From [Mycobacterium] zoologicum (GTDB taxonomy: Bacteria > Actinomycetota > Actinomycetes > Mycobacteriales > Mycobacteriaceae), in assembly GCF_020172665.1 (NCBI RefSeq), contig NZ_CP083985.1:656919-720918 (forward strand): a DNA stretch of 64,000 bases, in the 5' to 3' direction. The translations under genes and the position numbers were made by a program. The notes under the pieces are model-generated. The model was not told where the DNA came from and searched no databases. It worked only from the letters and a program-made list of their open reading frames with translations. Positions 56,437 through 64,000 of the stretch are shown here, piece after piece. Numbering within the stretch: position 1 is the stretch's first letter; each line of letters starts with the position of its first letter.

Positions 56437-57453
56437 GTGAGGACACCGGCGAATGTGGTGGCAGGACTGGACTTCGGGGGCTTGGGCGACCCGTCGTTCG
56501 CGGGCAGTGTCCGCGACGGCGTGGCGCGCATCGAAGAATTGATGGACACCGAGCTGCGCGGCGGCGACGAGCTGATGACCGAGGCGGTCACTCACCTGTT
56601 CGACGCCGGCGGTAAGCGCTTCCGCCCGTTGTTCACGGTGTTGTCCGCCCAGCTCGGCCCGCAGCCGGACGCCTGGCAGGTGACGGTCGCCGGCGCGGTG
56701 ATCGAGCTGGTGCACCTGGCGACGCTCTACCACGACGACGTGATGGACGAGGCGCAGATCCGTCGCGGGACACCGAGTGCGAATGCCCGCTGGGGAAACA
56801 ACATCGCCATCCTGGCGGGCGACTACCTGTTCGCCACGGCCTCGCGGTTGGTGTCGCGGCTTGGGCCCGAGGCGGTGCGGATCATCGCCGAGACCTTCGC
56901 CCAGCTGGTGACCGGGCAGATGCGCGAGACCCGCGGTGCTGTCGACGGTGTGGACGACGTCCAGCACTACCTCAAGGTGGTCTACGAGAAGACGGCATGC
57001 CTGATCTCGGCGTCCGGCCGGTTCGGTGCGACGTTCTCCGGCGCCGACGACGATCAGATCGAGCGGCTGGCCCGCCTGGGCGGGATCGTGGGTACCGCAT
57101 TCCAGATCTCCGACGACATCATCGACATCGACAGCGAGCCCGACGAGTCCGGCAAGCTGCCCGGCACCGACCTGCGCGAGGGTGTGCACACCCTGCCGGT
57201 GCTCTATGCGCTGCAGGACGCCGGGCCCGACGGTGACCGGTTGCGTGAGTTGCTGGTCGGACCGGTGGAGGATGACGTGCTGGTGGCCGAGGCGCTGGAG
57301 CTGCTGCGCCGCTCGCCCGGGATGGCCAAGGCCAAGCAGACGGTGGCCGACTACGCCGAGCAGGCCCGCGCCGAGCTCGCGGCGCTGCCGGATTGCGTGG
57401 GGCGCGCGGCGCTGGCCAGCCTGGTCGACTACACCGTCAATCGAGACGGCTGA
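56437..57453 (+). CDS. grcC1: Polyprenyl diphosphate synthase (GrcC1-like)
   Basis: Trans-type isoprenyl synthase that probably makes the menaquinone side chain. A 338-residue protein; the first Asp-rich motif is D100-D-V-M-D104 and the second is [17 protein letters not shown] is the FARM-preceding region. It corresponds to Rv0562. htpX follows after 73 bp. Confidence 0.92.
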   Translation: MRTPANVVAGLDFGGLGDPSFAGSVRDGVARIEELMDTELRGGDELMTEAVTHLFDAGGKRFRPLFTVLSAQLGPQPDAWQVTVAGAVIELVHLATLYHDDVMDEAQIRRGTPSANARWGNNIAILAGDYLFATASRLVSRLGPEAVRIIAETFAQLVTGQMRETRGAVDGVDDVQHYLKVVYEKTACLISASGRFGATFSGADDDQIERLARLGGIVGTAFQISDDIIDIDSEPDESGKLPGTDLREGVHTLPVLYALQDAGPDGDRLRELLVGPVEDDVLVAEALELLRRSPGMAKAKQTVADYAEQARAELAALPDCVGRAALASLVDYTVNRDG

Positions 57454-57526
57454 CCACGATTGCGGAACTCGTGCGACCGCGGCGGCGTTTAATGGGCACG
57501 ATGGTCGTTCTTCAAGGAGGAAGTCG

Positions 57527-58375
57527 ATGACCTGGCATCCGCATCACAACACGGCGAAAACGTTCTTTCTGCTACTTGTCATGTCGGGATTGATCGTCGC
57601 CGTCGGCAGTCTGTTCGGCCGCAACGCCATGTGGATGGCGGTGCTGTTCGCTGTGGCGATGAACGCCTACACCTACTTCAACAGCGACAAGCTGGCGTTG
57701 CGGGCCATGCAGGCCCAGCCGGTCACCGAGGTTCAGGCGCCGGAGATCTACCGGATCGTGCGGGAGCTGGCGACCTTGGCGCATCAGCCGATGCCGCGGC
57801 TCTACATCAGCGACACCAATGCGCCCAACGCGTTCGCCACCGGACGCAACCCCCGTCACGCCGCGGTGTGCTGCACCAGCGGGATCCTGCGGCTGCTCAA
57901 CGAGCGCGAGCTGCGGGCGGTGCTGGGCCACGAGCTGTCGCACGTCTACAACCGCGACATCCTGATCTCGTGTGTGGCCGGCGCGCTGGCGTCGGTGATC
58001 ACCGGCTTGGCCAACATGGCGATGTTCATGGGCAACCGCCGCGACGGCAACCCGCTCGCGATGATGGCGGTCATGCTGGTGGGGCCGCTGGCGGCGTCCG
58101 TGGTGCGTATGGCGGTGTCGCGGTCGCGGGAGTACCAGGCCGATGAGTCCGGCGCTGTGCTCTCCGGTGACCCGCTGGCGCTGGCCTCGGCGCTGCGCAA
58201 GATCTCCGACGGGGTGCAGGCCGCGCCGTTGCCGCCCGAGCCGCAGTTGGCCAGCCAGTCGCACCTGATGATCGCCAACCCGTTCCGGGCGGGGGAGAAG
58301 GTGGGCCAGCTGTTCGCCACTCACCCGCCGATGGCCGATCGGATTCGGCGGCTCGAGGACATGGCCCGGGGATAG
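57527..58375 (+). CDS. htpX: Membrane zinc metalloprotease HtpX
   Basis: Membrane-protein quality-control protease of 282 residues. Two N-terminal helices precede the active site H135-E-L-S-H139; two further helices follow. [11 protein letters not shown] has the third zinc ligand. AAGGAGG lies about 7 nt before the ATG. It corresponds to Rv0563. Confidence 0.96.
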   Translation: MTWHPHHNTAKTFFLLLVMSGLIVAVGSLFGRNAMWMAVLFAVAMNAYTYFNSDKLALRAMQAQPVTEVQAPEIYRIVRELATLAHQPMPRLYISDTNAPNAFATGRNPRHAAVCCTSGILRLLNERELRAVLGHELSHVYNRDILISCVAGALASVITGLANMAMFMGNRRDGNPLAMMAVMLVGPLAASVVRMAVSRSREYQADESGAVLSGDPLALASALRKISDGVQAAPLPPEPQLASQSHLMIANPFRAGEKVGQLFATHPPMADRIRRLEDMARG

Positions 58376-58518
58376 AGCGGGCCCCCGCCCGTTGCCCCCA
58401 GCCGCTGGCGTCCCGGCCGTCCCACCCGTCACTCCTGCACCTGGACCTGTGGGTAGATGTCTGCACGAATCGGCTAGCGCATGCGCTACTACCGCGCATG
58501 AACCGCTATACATATCGC

Positions 58519-58581
58519 GCCGAGCGTGCACAAATGTCCGGCACCACTTGGGGAAATACCGAACGTTTGTGCACGCTCGGC
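58519..58581. repeat. 16-bp perfect inverted repeat, long stem-loop
   Basis: GCCGAGCGTGCACAAA at 58519-58534 and its exact complement at 58566-58581, separated by 31 bp. It sits between htpX and a HicB remnant, whose frame starts inside it. It could be a terminator of htpX or a small dispersed repeat; only one copy in this window. Confidence 0.65.
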
Positions 58582-58780
58582 CGAATGGTCCCGTGAGTAC
58601 GGCGAATCCGTACCGCCGCCCATCACCGACAAGAAGTTCAGCGGCAACATCCTGATCCGGACCTCACCGTCGCTGCACGCCCGCCTCGCGGTCGAGGCCG
58701 CCGACCAGAACGTGTCGATGAACCACTGGATGGTGCAGAAGTTGGCCGACCGGCCGCCGAGCAGCCTGCTGGACTGGTGA
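58526..58780 (+). pseudogene. HicB-type antitoxin C-terminal remnant
   Basis: The last 47 residues (from FSGNILIRTSP to SMNHWMVQKLAD) match the DNA-binding C-terminal half of HicB-like antitoxins. The preceding 36 residues derive partly from the inverted repeat and do not form a HicB domain. No HicA toxin gene is adjacent. It may be a 5'-truncated relic, or a short active Arc-like protein with a later start. Confidence 0.5.
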
Positions 58781-58845
58781 TATCGCCGGCGCTATCCGAT
58801 TTGAACTCACCTCACCACTTCCGCTGAGGTGCGCAAGTGGCGCCC

Positions 58846-59871
58846 CTAGAACCCGGTGCCCTCCACCTCATGCCCGGGCGTCTCGGCGATCAGCCCGCGG
58901 TAGGCCTGCTCGACGGTCGAGCCGTGGTTGATCACGCCGTCGACCTCGCGGGCGATCGGCATGCTCAGCCCGTACTGCGCGGCGAACTCCATCACCACGC
59001 TGGCCGCGCGCACGCCCTCGGCGACCTGGTTCATCGACGCGATGATCTCGTCGACAGACTTGCCCGAACCCAACTGTTCGCCGACGTACCGGTTGCGGCT
59101 GCGCTGGCTGGTGCAGGTGACGATCAGATCGCCCATGCCCGCCAGCCCGGAGAAGGTGTCGCGCGCCCCGCCCATCGCCTCGCCGAGCTTGGACATCTCG
59201 CGCACCGACCGCGACATCACCATCGCCCGGGTGTTCTCGCCGATCCCCAGCGAGTAGCCCATACCCACCGCGATCGCGTAGACGTTCTTCAACGCGCCGG
59301 CCATCTCCACCCCGACCACGTCGTCGGTGGTGTAGACCCGGAACCGCTTGGTGCTGAACAACGATGCCAACTCGGCGGCCAGGTGCGGGTCGGGCATGGC
59401 AAGCACCGCGGCGGCCGCGTAGCCTTCGGCGACCTCGCGGGCGATGTTCGGGCCGGCCAGAATCCCGGCCGGGTGGCCGGGTAGCACCTCGTCGACGATC
59501 TGCGACATCCGCATGTTGGTGCCCTGTTCCAGGCCCTTGACCAGTGAGACCACCGGCACCCACGGCCGCAGCTCGTTGGCCAACTCTTCGAGAACACTGC
59601 GGAACCCGTGCGACGGCACCGCCATCACCACCACGTCGGCGCTGCGGGCGGCATCGGCGAAATCGGTGGTGGCGCGCAGGGTCTCGCTGAGTTCCACCTC
59701 GTCGCCCAGGTAGCGACTGTTGCGGTGGTTGTCGTTGATGTCGGCGGCGGTCGTTTCCGATCGCACCCACTGCAGCGTCGGCGCGCGCCGCGAGCAGATG
59801 GATGCCACCGTGGTGCCGAACGATCCGCCGCCGAGGACGACGACCTTGGGGGTGCGGGTAGCAGCTGCCAT
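58846..59871 (-). CDS. gpsA: Glycerol-3-phosphate dehydrogenase, NAD(P)+
   Basis: Reduces dihydroxyacetone phosphate for phospholipid synthesis. A 341-residue protein with the GGGSFGTT nucleotide motif, VSLVKGLEQ, the catalytic Lys in GALKNVYAIAVG and GLAGMGDLIVTC. It corresponds to Rv0564c. It lies 19 bp after the monooxygenase gene. Confidence 0.95.
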   Translation of the reverse strand: MAAATRTPKVVVLGGGSFGTTVASICSRRAPTLQWVRSETTAADINDNHRNSRYLGDEVELSETLRATTDFADAARSADVVVMAVPSHGFRSVLEELANELRPWVPVVSLVKGLEQGTNMRMSQIVDEVLPGHPAGILAGPNIAREVAEGYAAAAVLAMPDPHLAAELASLFSTKRFRVYTTDDVVGVEMAGALKNVYAIAVGMGYSLGIGENTRAMVMSRSVREMSKLGEAMGGARDTFSGLAGMGDLIVTCTSQRSRNRYVGEQLGSGKSVDEIIASMNQVAEGVRAASVVMEFAAQYGLSMPIAREVDGVINHGSTVEQAYRGLIAETPGHEVEGTGF

Positions 59872-59890
59872 GCAGCGAAGTTACCTCGGG

Positions 59891-61366
59891 CTAGCCGGCC
59901 AGAGGCACGCTTTCGCCGGCCCGCCCGAAGACCATCGACTCCTCGATCCGGTCGAAACGGTAATCCAGCGCGTCGGCGAAGTAGTTCTGCCGCACGTTCC
60001 AGGGCCGCTTGGTGCCCGAGCGCGGCAACGCGTGCGGCGCCCGCAGCACATATCCGGCCTGGATGTCCCACGCCGACTTCTCCGCCATCGGCTCGTCGCC
60101 GGCATGCGGGTAGGCGTGGGTATACCCGCGGGAAGCCATGTGCTCCAGCAGCTTTGCGGTAGCACGTGCGGTGATGTCGGCGCGCAGCGTCCAGGAGGCG
60201 TTGGTGTAGCCCACGCACCAGAACAGGTTCGGCACGCCCTGGAGCATGTGCGCTTTGTAGACGAATCGGTCGGTGGGCTTGATCTCGGTGCCGTCCAAGC
60301 TGATCCGCACGCCGCCGAGAGCCTGCAGCTGCAACCCGGTGGCGGTCACGATCACGTCGGCGTCCAGGTGCTCGCCGCCCTGCAACACGATGCCGGTGGC
60401 GTCGAAGTGATCGATCCGGTCGGTGACCACGTCCACCCGCCCGGCGCTGATCTCGGAGTAGAGGTCGGCGTCGGGAATCAGGCACAGCCGCTGGTCCCAC
60501 GGTTCATAGGGCGGCTTGAAGTGCGTGTCGACGTCGTATCCCGCCGGCAGGTTCCGCACGGCCGTCTGGCGCAGCATCCACTTCAGCACCGGAGGCGTCT
60601 TACGGGCCAGGAACCAGATCACGCCCTCGAACAGTGCCATGATGAACCGGATGATCGGGTGAGCCACCTTGCGCGGCAACAGTTTTACCAGAACGTCGAC
60701 GAACGTGCTGTACTTCGAGGCCGAGATCAGATACGTCGGCGTGCGCTGCAGCATGGTGACGTGACCTGCCTGCTGAGCCAGCGCCGGCACCAGCGACATC
60801 GCGGTGGCGCCGCTGCCGATCACCACCATTTTCTTGCCGGAGTAGTCCAGATCCTCGGGCCAGTGCTGCGGGTGCACCACCGTGCCCTGATACGTCTCGA
60901 TGCCCGGGAAGTCCGGGGTGTAGCCGTCGTCGTAGTTGTAGTAGCCGGACCCGAAGAACACGAACCGGGCGCGGTAAATGCGAGGTGCGCCTTCCTGGTC
61001 GACCGTCACCGTCCAGGTGTCGGTCGACGAATCCCAGTCGGCCGACTGGACGTGGCTATTGAACCGGATGTGCTGATCGATGCCGTGCTTGCGGGCGGCG
61101 TCGGTCAGGTATTCGCGGATCTCGGTGCCGTCGGCCACCCGTTCGCGGCCGGTCCACGGCTCATACGGCAGGCACAGCGTGAAGATGCTGCTGTCCGAGC
61201 GCACACCGGGATAGCGGAACAGGTCCCACGTGCCCCCGATACGCTCCCGGCGCTCCAGGATCACCATGCTGGCGCCGGGGTTGCGTTCGGCGATGCGGTA
61301 GGCGGCCCCGATGCCGGAGATGCCCGCTCCGATGATGATGACGTCGACGACATCCTCGGTGCTCAC
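59891..61366 (-). CDS. FAD-containing monooxygenase, Baeyer-Villiger type (Rv0565c-like)
   Basis: A 491-residue flavoprotein. FAD motif IIIGAGISGIGAA, NADPH motif VVIGSGATAM, and between them YQGTVVHPQHWP, a variant of the BVMO fingerprint (Tyr replaces Phe). RERIGGTWDLFRYPGVRSDS is typical of EtaA-like enzymes, which activate thioamides in M. tuberculosis. Natural substrate unknown. Confidence 0.92.
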   Translation of the reverse strand: MSTEDVVDVIIIGAGISGIGAAYRIAERNPGASMVILERRERIGGTWDLFRYPGVRSDSSIFTLCLPYEPWTGRERVADGTEIREYLTDAARKHGIDQHIRFNSHVQSADWDSSTDTWTVTVDQEGAPRIYRARFVFFGSGYYNYDDGYTPDFPGIETYQGTVVHPQHWPEDLDYSGKKMVVIGSGATAMSLVPALAQQAGHVTMLQRTPTYLISASKYSTFVDVLVKLLPRKVAHPIIRFIMALFEGVIWFLARKTPPVLKWMLRQTAVRNLPAGYDVDTHFKPPYEPWDQRLCLIPDADLYSEISAGRVDVVTDRIDHFDATGIVLQGGEHLDADVIVTATGLQLQALGGVRISLDGTEIKPTDRFVYKAHMLQGVPNLFWCVGYTNASWTLRADITARATAKLLEHMASRGYTHAYPHAGDEPMAEKSAWDIQAGYVLRAPHALPRSGTKRPWNVRQNYFADALDYRFDRIEESMVFGRAGESVPLAG

Positions 61367-61411
61367 GGCCCCAGCCTAAGCGCCGGGGCGGACGGCGGGC
61401 CAGTGTTTGGC

Positions 61412-61903
61412 CTACCGGTAGTTGACGAACTGCAGCGCCACCTCGAGGTCGGCGCCTTTGAGCAGCGAGATGACGGCCTGCAGGTCGTCGCGTTTCTTCG
61501 ACGACACCCGGATCTCATCGCCCTGGATCTGCGCCTTGACCCCCTTGGGGCCCTCGTCGCGGATCAGCTTGGTGATCTTCTTGGCGTTCTCGCTGTCGAT
61601 GCCCTGCTTGAGGGTTCCGTTGACTTTGTAGGTCTTGCCGGAGGCCTGCGGCTCGCCGGCGTCGAACGCCTTCATCGAGATGTCGCGGCGCACCAGCTTC
61701 TCCTTGAACACGTCGATGGCGGCCTTGACGCGCTCCTCGGTTGAGCTGACCAGCTCGATGCCCTCTTCACCCTTCCACGCGATGGTGGTGTCGGTGCCGC
61801 GGAAGTCGAACCGGGTGGCCAGCTCCTTGGCGGCCTGGTTCAGCGCGTTGTCGACCTCCTGGCGATCCACCTTGCTGACGATGTCGAACGATGAATCCGC
61901 CAT
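61412..61903 (-). CDS. YajQ-family nucleotide-binding protein (Rv0566c-like)
   Basis: A 163-residue protein beginning [17 protein letters not shown], the hallmark of the UPF0234/YajQ family. Two ferredoxin-like domains with [16 protein letters not shown] between them. Some members bind cyclic di-GMP or RNA. GAAGGGA precedes the ATG. Confidence 0.95.
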   Translation of the reverse strand: MADSSFDIVSKVDRQEVDNALNQAAKELATRFDFRGTDTTIAWKGEEGIELVSSTEERVKAAIDVFKEKLVRRDISMKAFDAGEPQASGKTYKVNGTLKQGIDSENAKKITKLIRDEGPKGVKAQIQGDEIRVSSKKRDDLQAVISLLKGADLEVALQFVNYR

Positions 61904-61936
61904 GGATCCGTCCCTTCTCGTTGATGGCTGGCCGGT

Positions 61937-61967
61937 TTGTACTCGGGGTACATCCTCGTTGTAGTCT
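61937..61967 (+). promoter_or_regulatory. Possible tRNA promoter (TTGTAC-19-TAGTCT)
   Basis: TTGTAC at 61937 and TAGTCT at 61962 with 19-bp spacing, 15 nt before the tRNA 5' end. The spacing is slightly long, so confidence is low. Confidence 0.3.
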
Positions 61968-61981
61968 GCTAGGCGCGATAC

Positions 61982-62064
61982 GGCAGGTTGTCCGAGCGGC
62001 CAATGGAAGCGGACTGTAAATCCGTCGGCGAAAGCCTACACAGGTTCGAATCCTGTACCTGCCA
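61982..62064 (+). tRNA. tRNA-Tyr (GTA anticodon)
   Basis: An 83-nt class II tRNA. The acceptor arms GGCAGGT/ACCTGCC pair completely, the anticodon loop reads CTGTAAA, a long variable arm follows, and the T-arm contains GTTCGAATCC. The discriminator base is A. A hairpin terminator follows. Confidence 0.95.
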
Positions 62065-62070
62065 CCCAGA

Positions 62071-62099
62071 TCAGGCCCCCTTTTTTCAAGGGGGCCTGA
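62071..62099. terminator. Hairpin terminator after tRNA-Tyr
   Basis: A 12-bp perfect stem (TCAGGCCCCCTT with its complement) and a TTTTC loop. It lies between the tRNA and a convergent gene, so it can serve both strands, though no long T-run follows it. Confidence 0.7.
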
Positions 62100-62106
62100 G
62101 TGGTTT

Positions 62107-62538
62107 CTACAGCTCGTCGGAGAAGTCCGCGGTGATCCACCGGTCGGGCCGGATCGAATAGATCACCGAGGAGTCGCCGTCGATTCCCGCAGCGAAGGCG
62201 CGACCGCCTTCCTCGCCCAGGTAGCGGATCGCGATGGTCTCGCGCTGATCGAGTGGGGCGGGGCTGGCCACGTCGACGACGCTGCCCTCGACGATGACGT
62301 ACTGATACGGCAGCTCCTCGCGCTGCACCACCAGGGTCACCGTGCCGGCCTGCTCGATGAGCTGCGCCTTGCGGGTCCCGGCGCCGGTGTTGACCAGGAT
62401 GACGCCGCCGGGGGTGTAGTCGTACCAGATCGGGACGCTGGCCGGGGGGCGCCCGCCGGTGGCGGCGACGGACAGGACGGCGACGTGCTTGTCGGCCAGG
62501 AACTGCTGACGTTCGGCTTCGGTGAAGGGTTTGGGCAT
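62107..62538 (-). CDS. Split-barrel FMN/F420-binding oxidoreductase (PPOX family)
   Basis: A 143-residue pyridoxamine-phosphate-oxidase-like protein: VLSVAATGGRPPASVPIWYDY at the N-terminus and RKAQLIEQAGTVTLVVQ mid-protein. Enzymes of this type reduce flavin/F420-linked substrates; substrate unknown. ATG 62538 (MPKPFTEAE) is preferred over the open upstream frame. About 40 bp after the kinase stop. Confidence 0.87.
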   Translation of the reverse strand: MPKPFTEAERQQFLADKHVAVLSVAATGGRPPASVPIWYDYTPGGVILVNTGAGTRKAQLIEQAGTVTLVVQREELPYQYVIVEGSVVDVASPAPLDQRETIAIRYLGEEGGRAFAAGIDGDSSVIYSIRPDRWITADFSDEL

Positions 62539-62579
62539 GTCGGCTCGAACGAGTGCGGCCGGCGAGGTATTCCACCGGG

Positions 62580-63899
62580 CTACCAGTCCGGCGGCAGCGG
62601 CTTGATCCGGGTCCACGGCGTGCAGCCGAAGCTGACGAACGTGCCGTAGGCGGCCCGCGGGTCGATCTCGACCGTCGGCGTACCGAGCGCGACCACCCGC
62701 GAACCCGACTCGACGACGCGGTCGCGTGAGTCGAGGACGGAGTAGGTGCACAACCCGCTGGGGCCGATGTCGGCCACGTAGGTGCCGTAAGGCATCGCTT
62801 GGGGGACGGCGTAGGCGCCGGGCGGGATGGTTGGCCCGATGTCGGTGGCCGCCAGCCCGAGCATGGGCGACCCGGTGGGTGGAGCGGTGGTGGTAGGCGG
62901 CACGGTGGTCGGCGCCATGGCGGTGACGGTCGTCGTTTCCGGCGGGGCCACCGTGGTGATCGCGGTGGTGACGGTGGTCGTCGAGGTCATCGGTGCGGCG
63001 GCAGGCGGGGCCGACGGCTTCGAGTCGGTGCTGCCGATCAGGTACAGCGCCAGGAACGCGGCCGCCGACAGGCCGACGCCTTTGCGGAGCCGGCGCCGGG
63101 GCTTCCGCGGGGCCAGCGCGGCGATCGGAAGCATCGCGAGCGACCCCGCCCGCAACGCGGTGGCGAACTCGGTGCAGCTGTCGTACCGCCTGGCCGGATC
63201 CTCGGCCAGGGCCCGGGCCAGAGCCGGCTCGAGATCGGCCGGATTGAGGCGCACCGGTGGCTTGCCGGTGAGCAGGTGATAGGCGGTGGCGGCCAGCGCG
63301 TACTGGTCGGCCCGGCCGTCCAGCGGCTCGCCGCGCAGCTGCTCGGGCGCGGCATAGAGCAGTGTGCCTACCGCCATGTTCGTCGATGTCAGACCGCTGA
63401 CCTCCGCCACTCGCAACCCGATCCCGAAGTCCGCCAACATGATTCGGGCCTCATCTTCGTCCGGATCGGTCAGCAGGATGTTCGCCGGCTTGACGTCGCG
63501 GTGCAGCAGGCCGCGTTGGTGGGCGTAGTCCAAGGCCTCGCCGACGGCGGCGACGATCTCGACCGCCAGCTCACGCGGCAGCCCGCCCCGGTTCCGGCGC
63601 AGCCGGCGCGACGCGTCGGACCCGTCGACGTGGTCCATGGCGATCCAGAGCTGGCCCTGGTACTCGCCGCGGTCGTGGACCCCGACGATGTGCGGGTGCC
63701 ACAGCGTGGCGGCCAGGTCCGCCTCGCGGTTGAACCGCTCCCGAAATGCCGGATCGGCCGAGACGGCGGCCGGCAGCACCTTCAGCGCGTCACGGCGGGG
63801 CAGCCGGGGGTGTTCGGCCAGGTAGACCTCGCCCATGCCGCCGGAACCCAGCAAACGCACGATGCGATAGCCGGCGAAGGTGGAACCCGCGGTGAGCAT
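62580..63899 (-). CDS. Receptor-type Ser/Thr protein kinase
   Basis: A 439-residue Hanks-type kinase. Gly loop LGSGGMGEV (17-25), Lys40, catalytic H133-R-D135, DFG at 157-159 and APEQ. One transmembrane helix (about 275-290), a Thr/Pro-rich stalk (300-350) and a small external domain with two cysteines (GLCTYS, FGCTPW) follow. This is the PknF/PknH-like layout, with an external domain that I cannot name. ATG 63899 follows the normal kinase start. Divergent from the iron-boxed gene. Confidence 0.9.
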   Translation of the reverse strand: MLTAGSTFAGYRIVRLLGSGGMGEVYLAEHPRLPRRDALKVLPAAVSADPAFRERFNREADLAATLWHPHIVGVHDRGEYQGQLWIAMDHVDGSDASRRLRRNRGGLPRELAVEIVAAVGEALDYAHQRGLLHRDVKPANILLTDPDEDEARIMLADFGIGLRVAEVSGLTSTNMAVGTLLYAAPEQLRGEPLDGRADQYALAATAYHLLTGKPPVRLNPADLEPALARALAEDPARRYDSCTEFATALRAGSLAMLPIAALAPRKPRRRLRKGVGLSAAAFLALYLIGSTDSKPSAPPAAAPMTSTTTVTTAITTVAPPETTTVTAMAPTTVPPTTTAPPTGSPMLGLAATDIGPTIPPGAYAVPQAMPYGTYVADIGPSGLCTYSVLDSRDRVVESGSRVVALGTPTVEIDPRAAYGTFVSFGCTPWTRIKPLPPDW

Positions 63900-63973
63900 G
63901 GCCGCAACATATCCCCGGCCACCGACAACACCGACGGACTTTAAAGGGTCCAAAGTCCCCTAGCGAACACAAC

Positions 63974-63992
63974 GCTGGTAAGGCTAACCTTC
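63974..63992 (+). promoter_or_regulatory. IdeR-like iron box
   Basis: GGTAAGGCTAACCT within this 19-bp window matches 14 of 19 positions of the IdeR consensus, including all central bases. It lies 5 bp before an ATG (63998) that opens a gene running off the window, so that gene is probably repressed by iron-loaded IdeR. Confidence 0.65.
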
Positions 63993-63997
63993 GTCGC

Positions 63998-64000
63998 ATG
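63998..64000 (+). other. Start codon of a gene truncated by the window end
   Basis: Only the ATG is visible. The iron box directly upstream makes it a likely start. Nothing can be said of the product beyond expected iron regulation. Confidence 0.35.

Noticed and set aside
55183..57189. 668-residue extension of the geranylgeranyl reductase
   Set aside because: The extra N-terminal 250 residues are antisense to the polyprenyl synthase; the FAD motif should lie at the N-terminus.

Overview
The window is chromosomal DNA of a mycobacterium. The protein-coding sequence is GC-rich, GTG starts are frequent, and the window carries PPE proteins, PGRS-type glycine-rich proteins, F420-type (DUF385) nitroreductases and DUF3349/DUF7159 proteins. 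As I remember it, the gene order from hemA to the YajQ-family gene follows Mycobacterium tuberculosis Rv0509-Rv0566c. Blocks of other genes replace the M. tuberculosis ones at several places (no fabH, galE3, mgtA or vapBC3/fadD8). The three PGRS proteins lack a PE domain and start with Sec-type signal peptides, which suggests an environmental, non-tuberculous species. That last point is inference.

Layout. 1-5.5 kb: heme operon hemA-hemC-hemD-hemB plus a membrane protein. 5.5-22.4 kb: an accessory, surface-oriented block. It holds a secreted PGRS-GH5 glycosidase, two small membrane proteins with a copper-type P-ATPase, a secreted Asn-Pro repeat protein, a Tat-type esterase, a FtsX/ABC exporter pair, a PPE-SVP protein with a SHOCT tail, two PE-less PGRS proteins, a PPE-PPW protein, a JmjC oxygenase and two DUF385 enzymes. 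22.5-28.3 kb: hemL and the cytochrome c maturation operon (phosphatase, TlpA-like, CcdA, ResB, CcsA), where start and stop codons overlap or nearly touch. 28.4-33.5 kb: MinD-like ATPase, small membrane proteins, menA, MTA phosphorylase and a large membrane protein. 33.6-42.4 kb: DUF7159 protein, menE, DUF3349, two tandem phosphate-permease modules, a VOC protein, an SDR and menB.

42.5-47.8 kb: an island between menB and menC that I consider the most interesting part. It encodes a WXG100-like protein, a 551-residue WXG protein with a toxin-like C-terminus, two tandem near-identical small proteins that look like immunity proteins, decayed remnants of further copies, a DUF7159 protein with an EF-hand-like motif, and a frameshifted gene. 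Base composition falls locally to about 47 percent GC. 47.8-57.5 kb: menC, a lipoprotein, a MenH-like hydrolase, menD, a membrane protein, a DsbA-like protein, menG, a DUF385 enzyme, an Rv0560c-type methyltransferase, geranylgeranyl reductase and a polyprenyl synthase. Together with menA, menE and menB this covers most of menaquinone synthesis and side-chain supply. 57.5-64 kb: htpX, a HicB remnant beside a 16-bp inverted repeat, gpsA, a Baeyer-Villiger-type monooxygenase, a YajQ protein, tRNA-Tyr, a split-barrel oxidoreductase, a Ser/Thr kinase, and an IdeR-like iron box just before the start codon of a gene that runs off the window.

Respiration links the core genes: heme synthesis, cytochrome c assembly and menaquinone synthesis are interleaved. 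Several starts follow a TANNNT hexamer by 6-8 nt, as expected for leaderless mycobacterial transcripts. No rRNA, CRISPR array, transposase or phage gene was seen, and no gene-free stretch exceeds about 250 bp.
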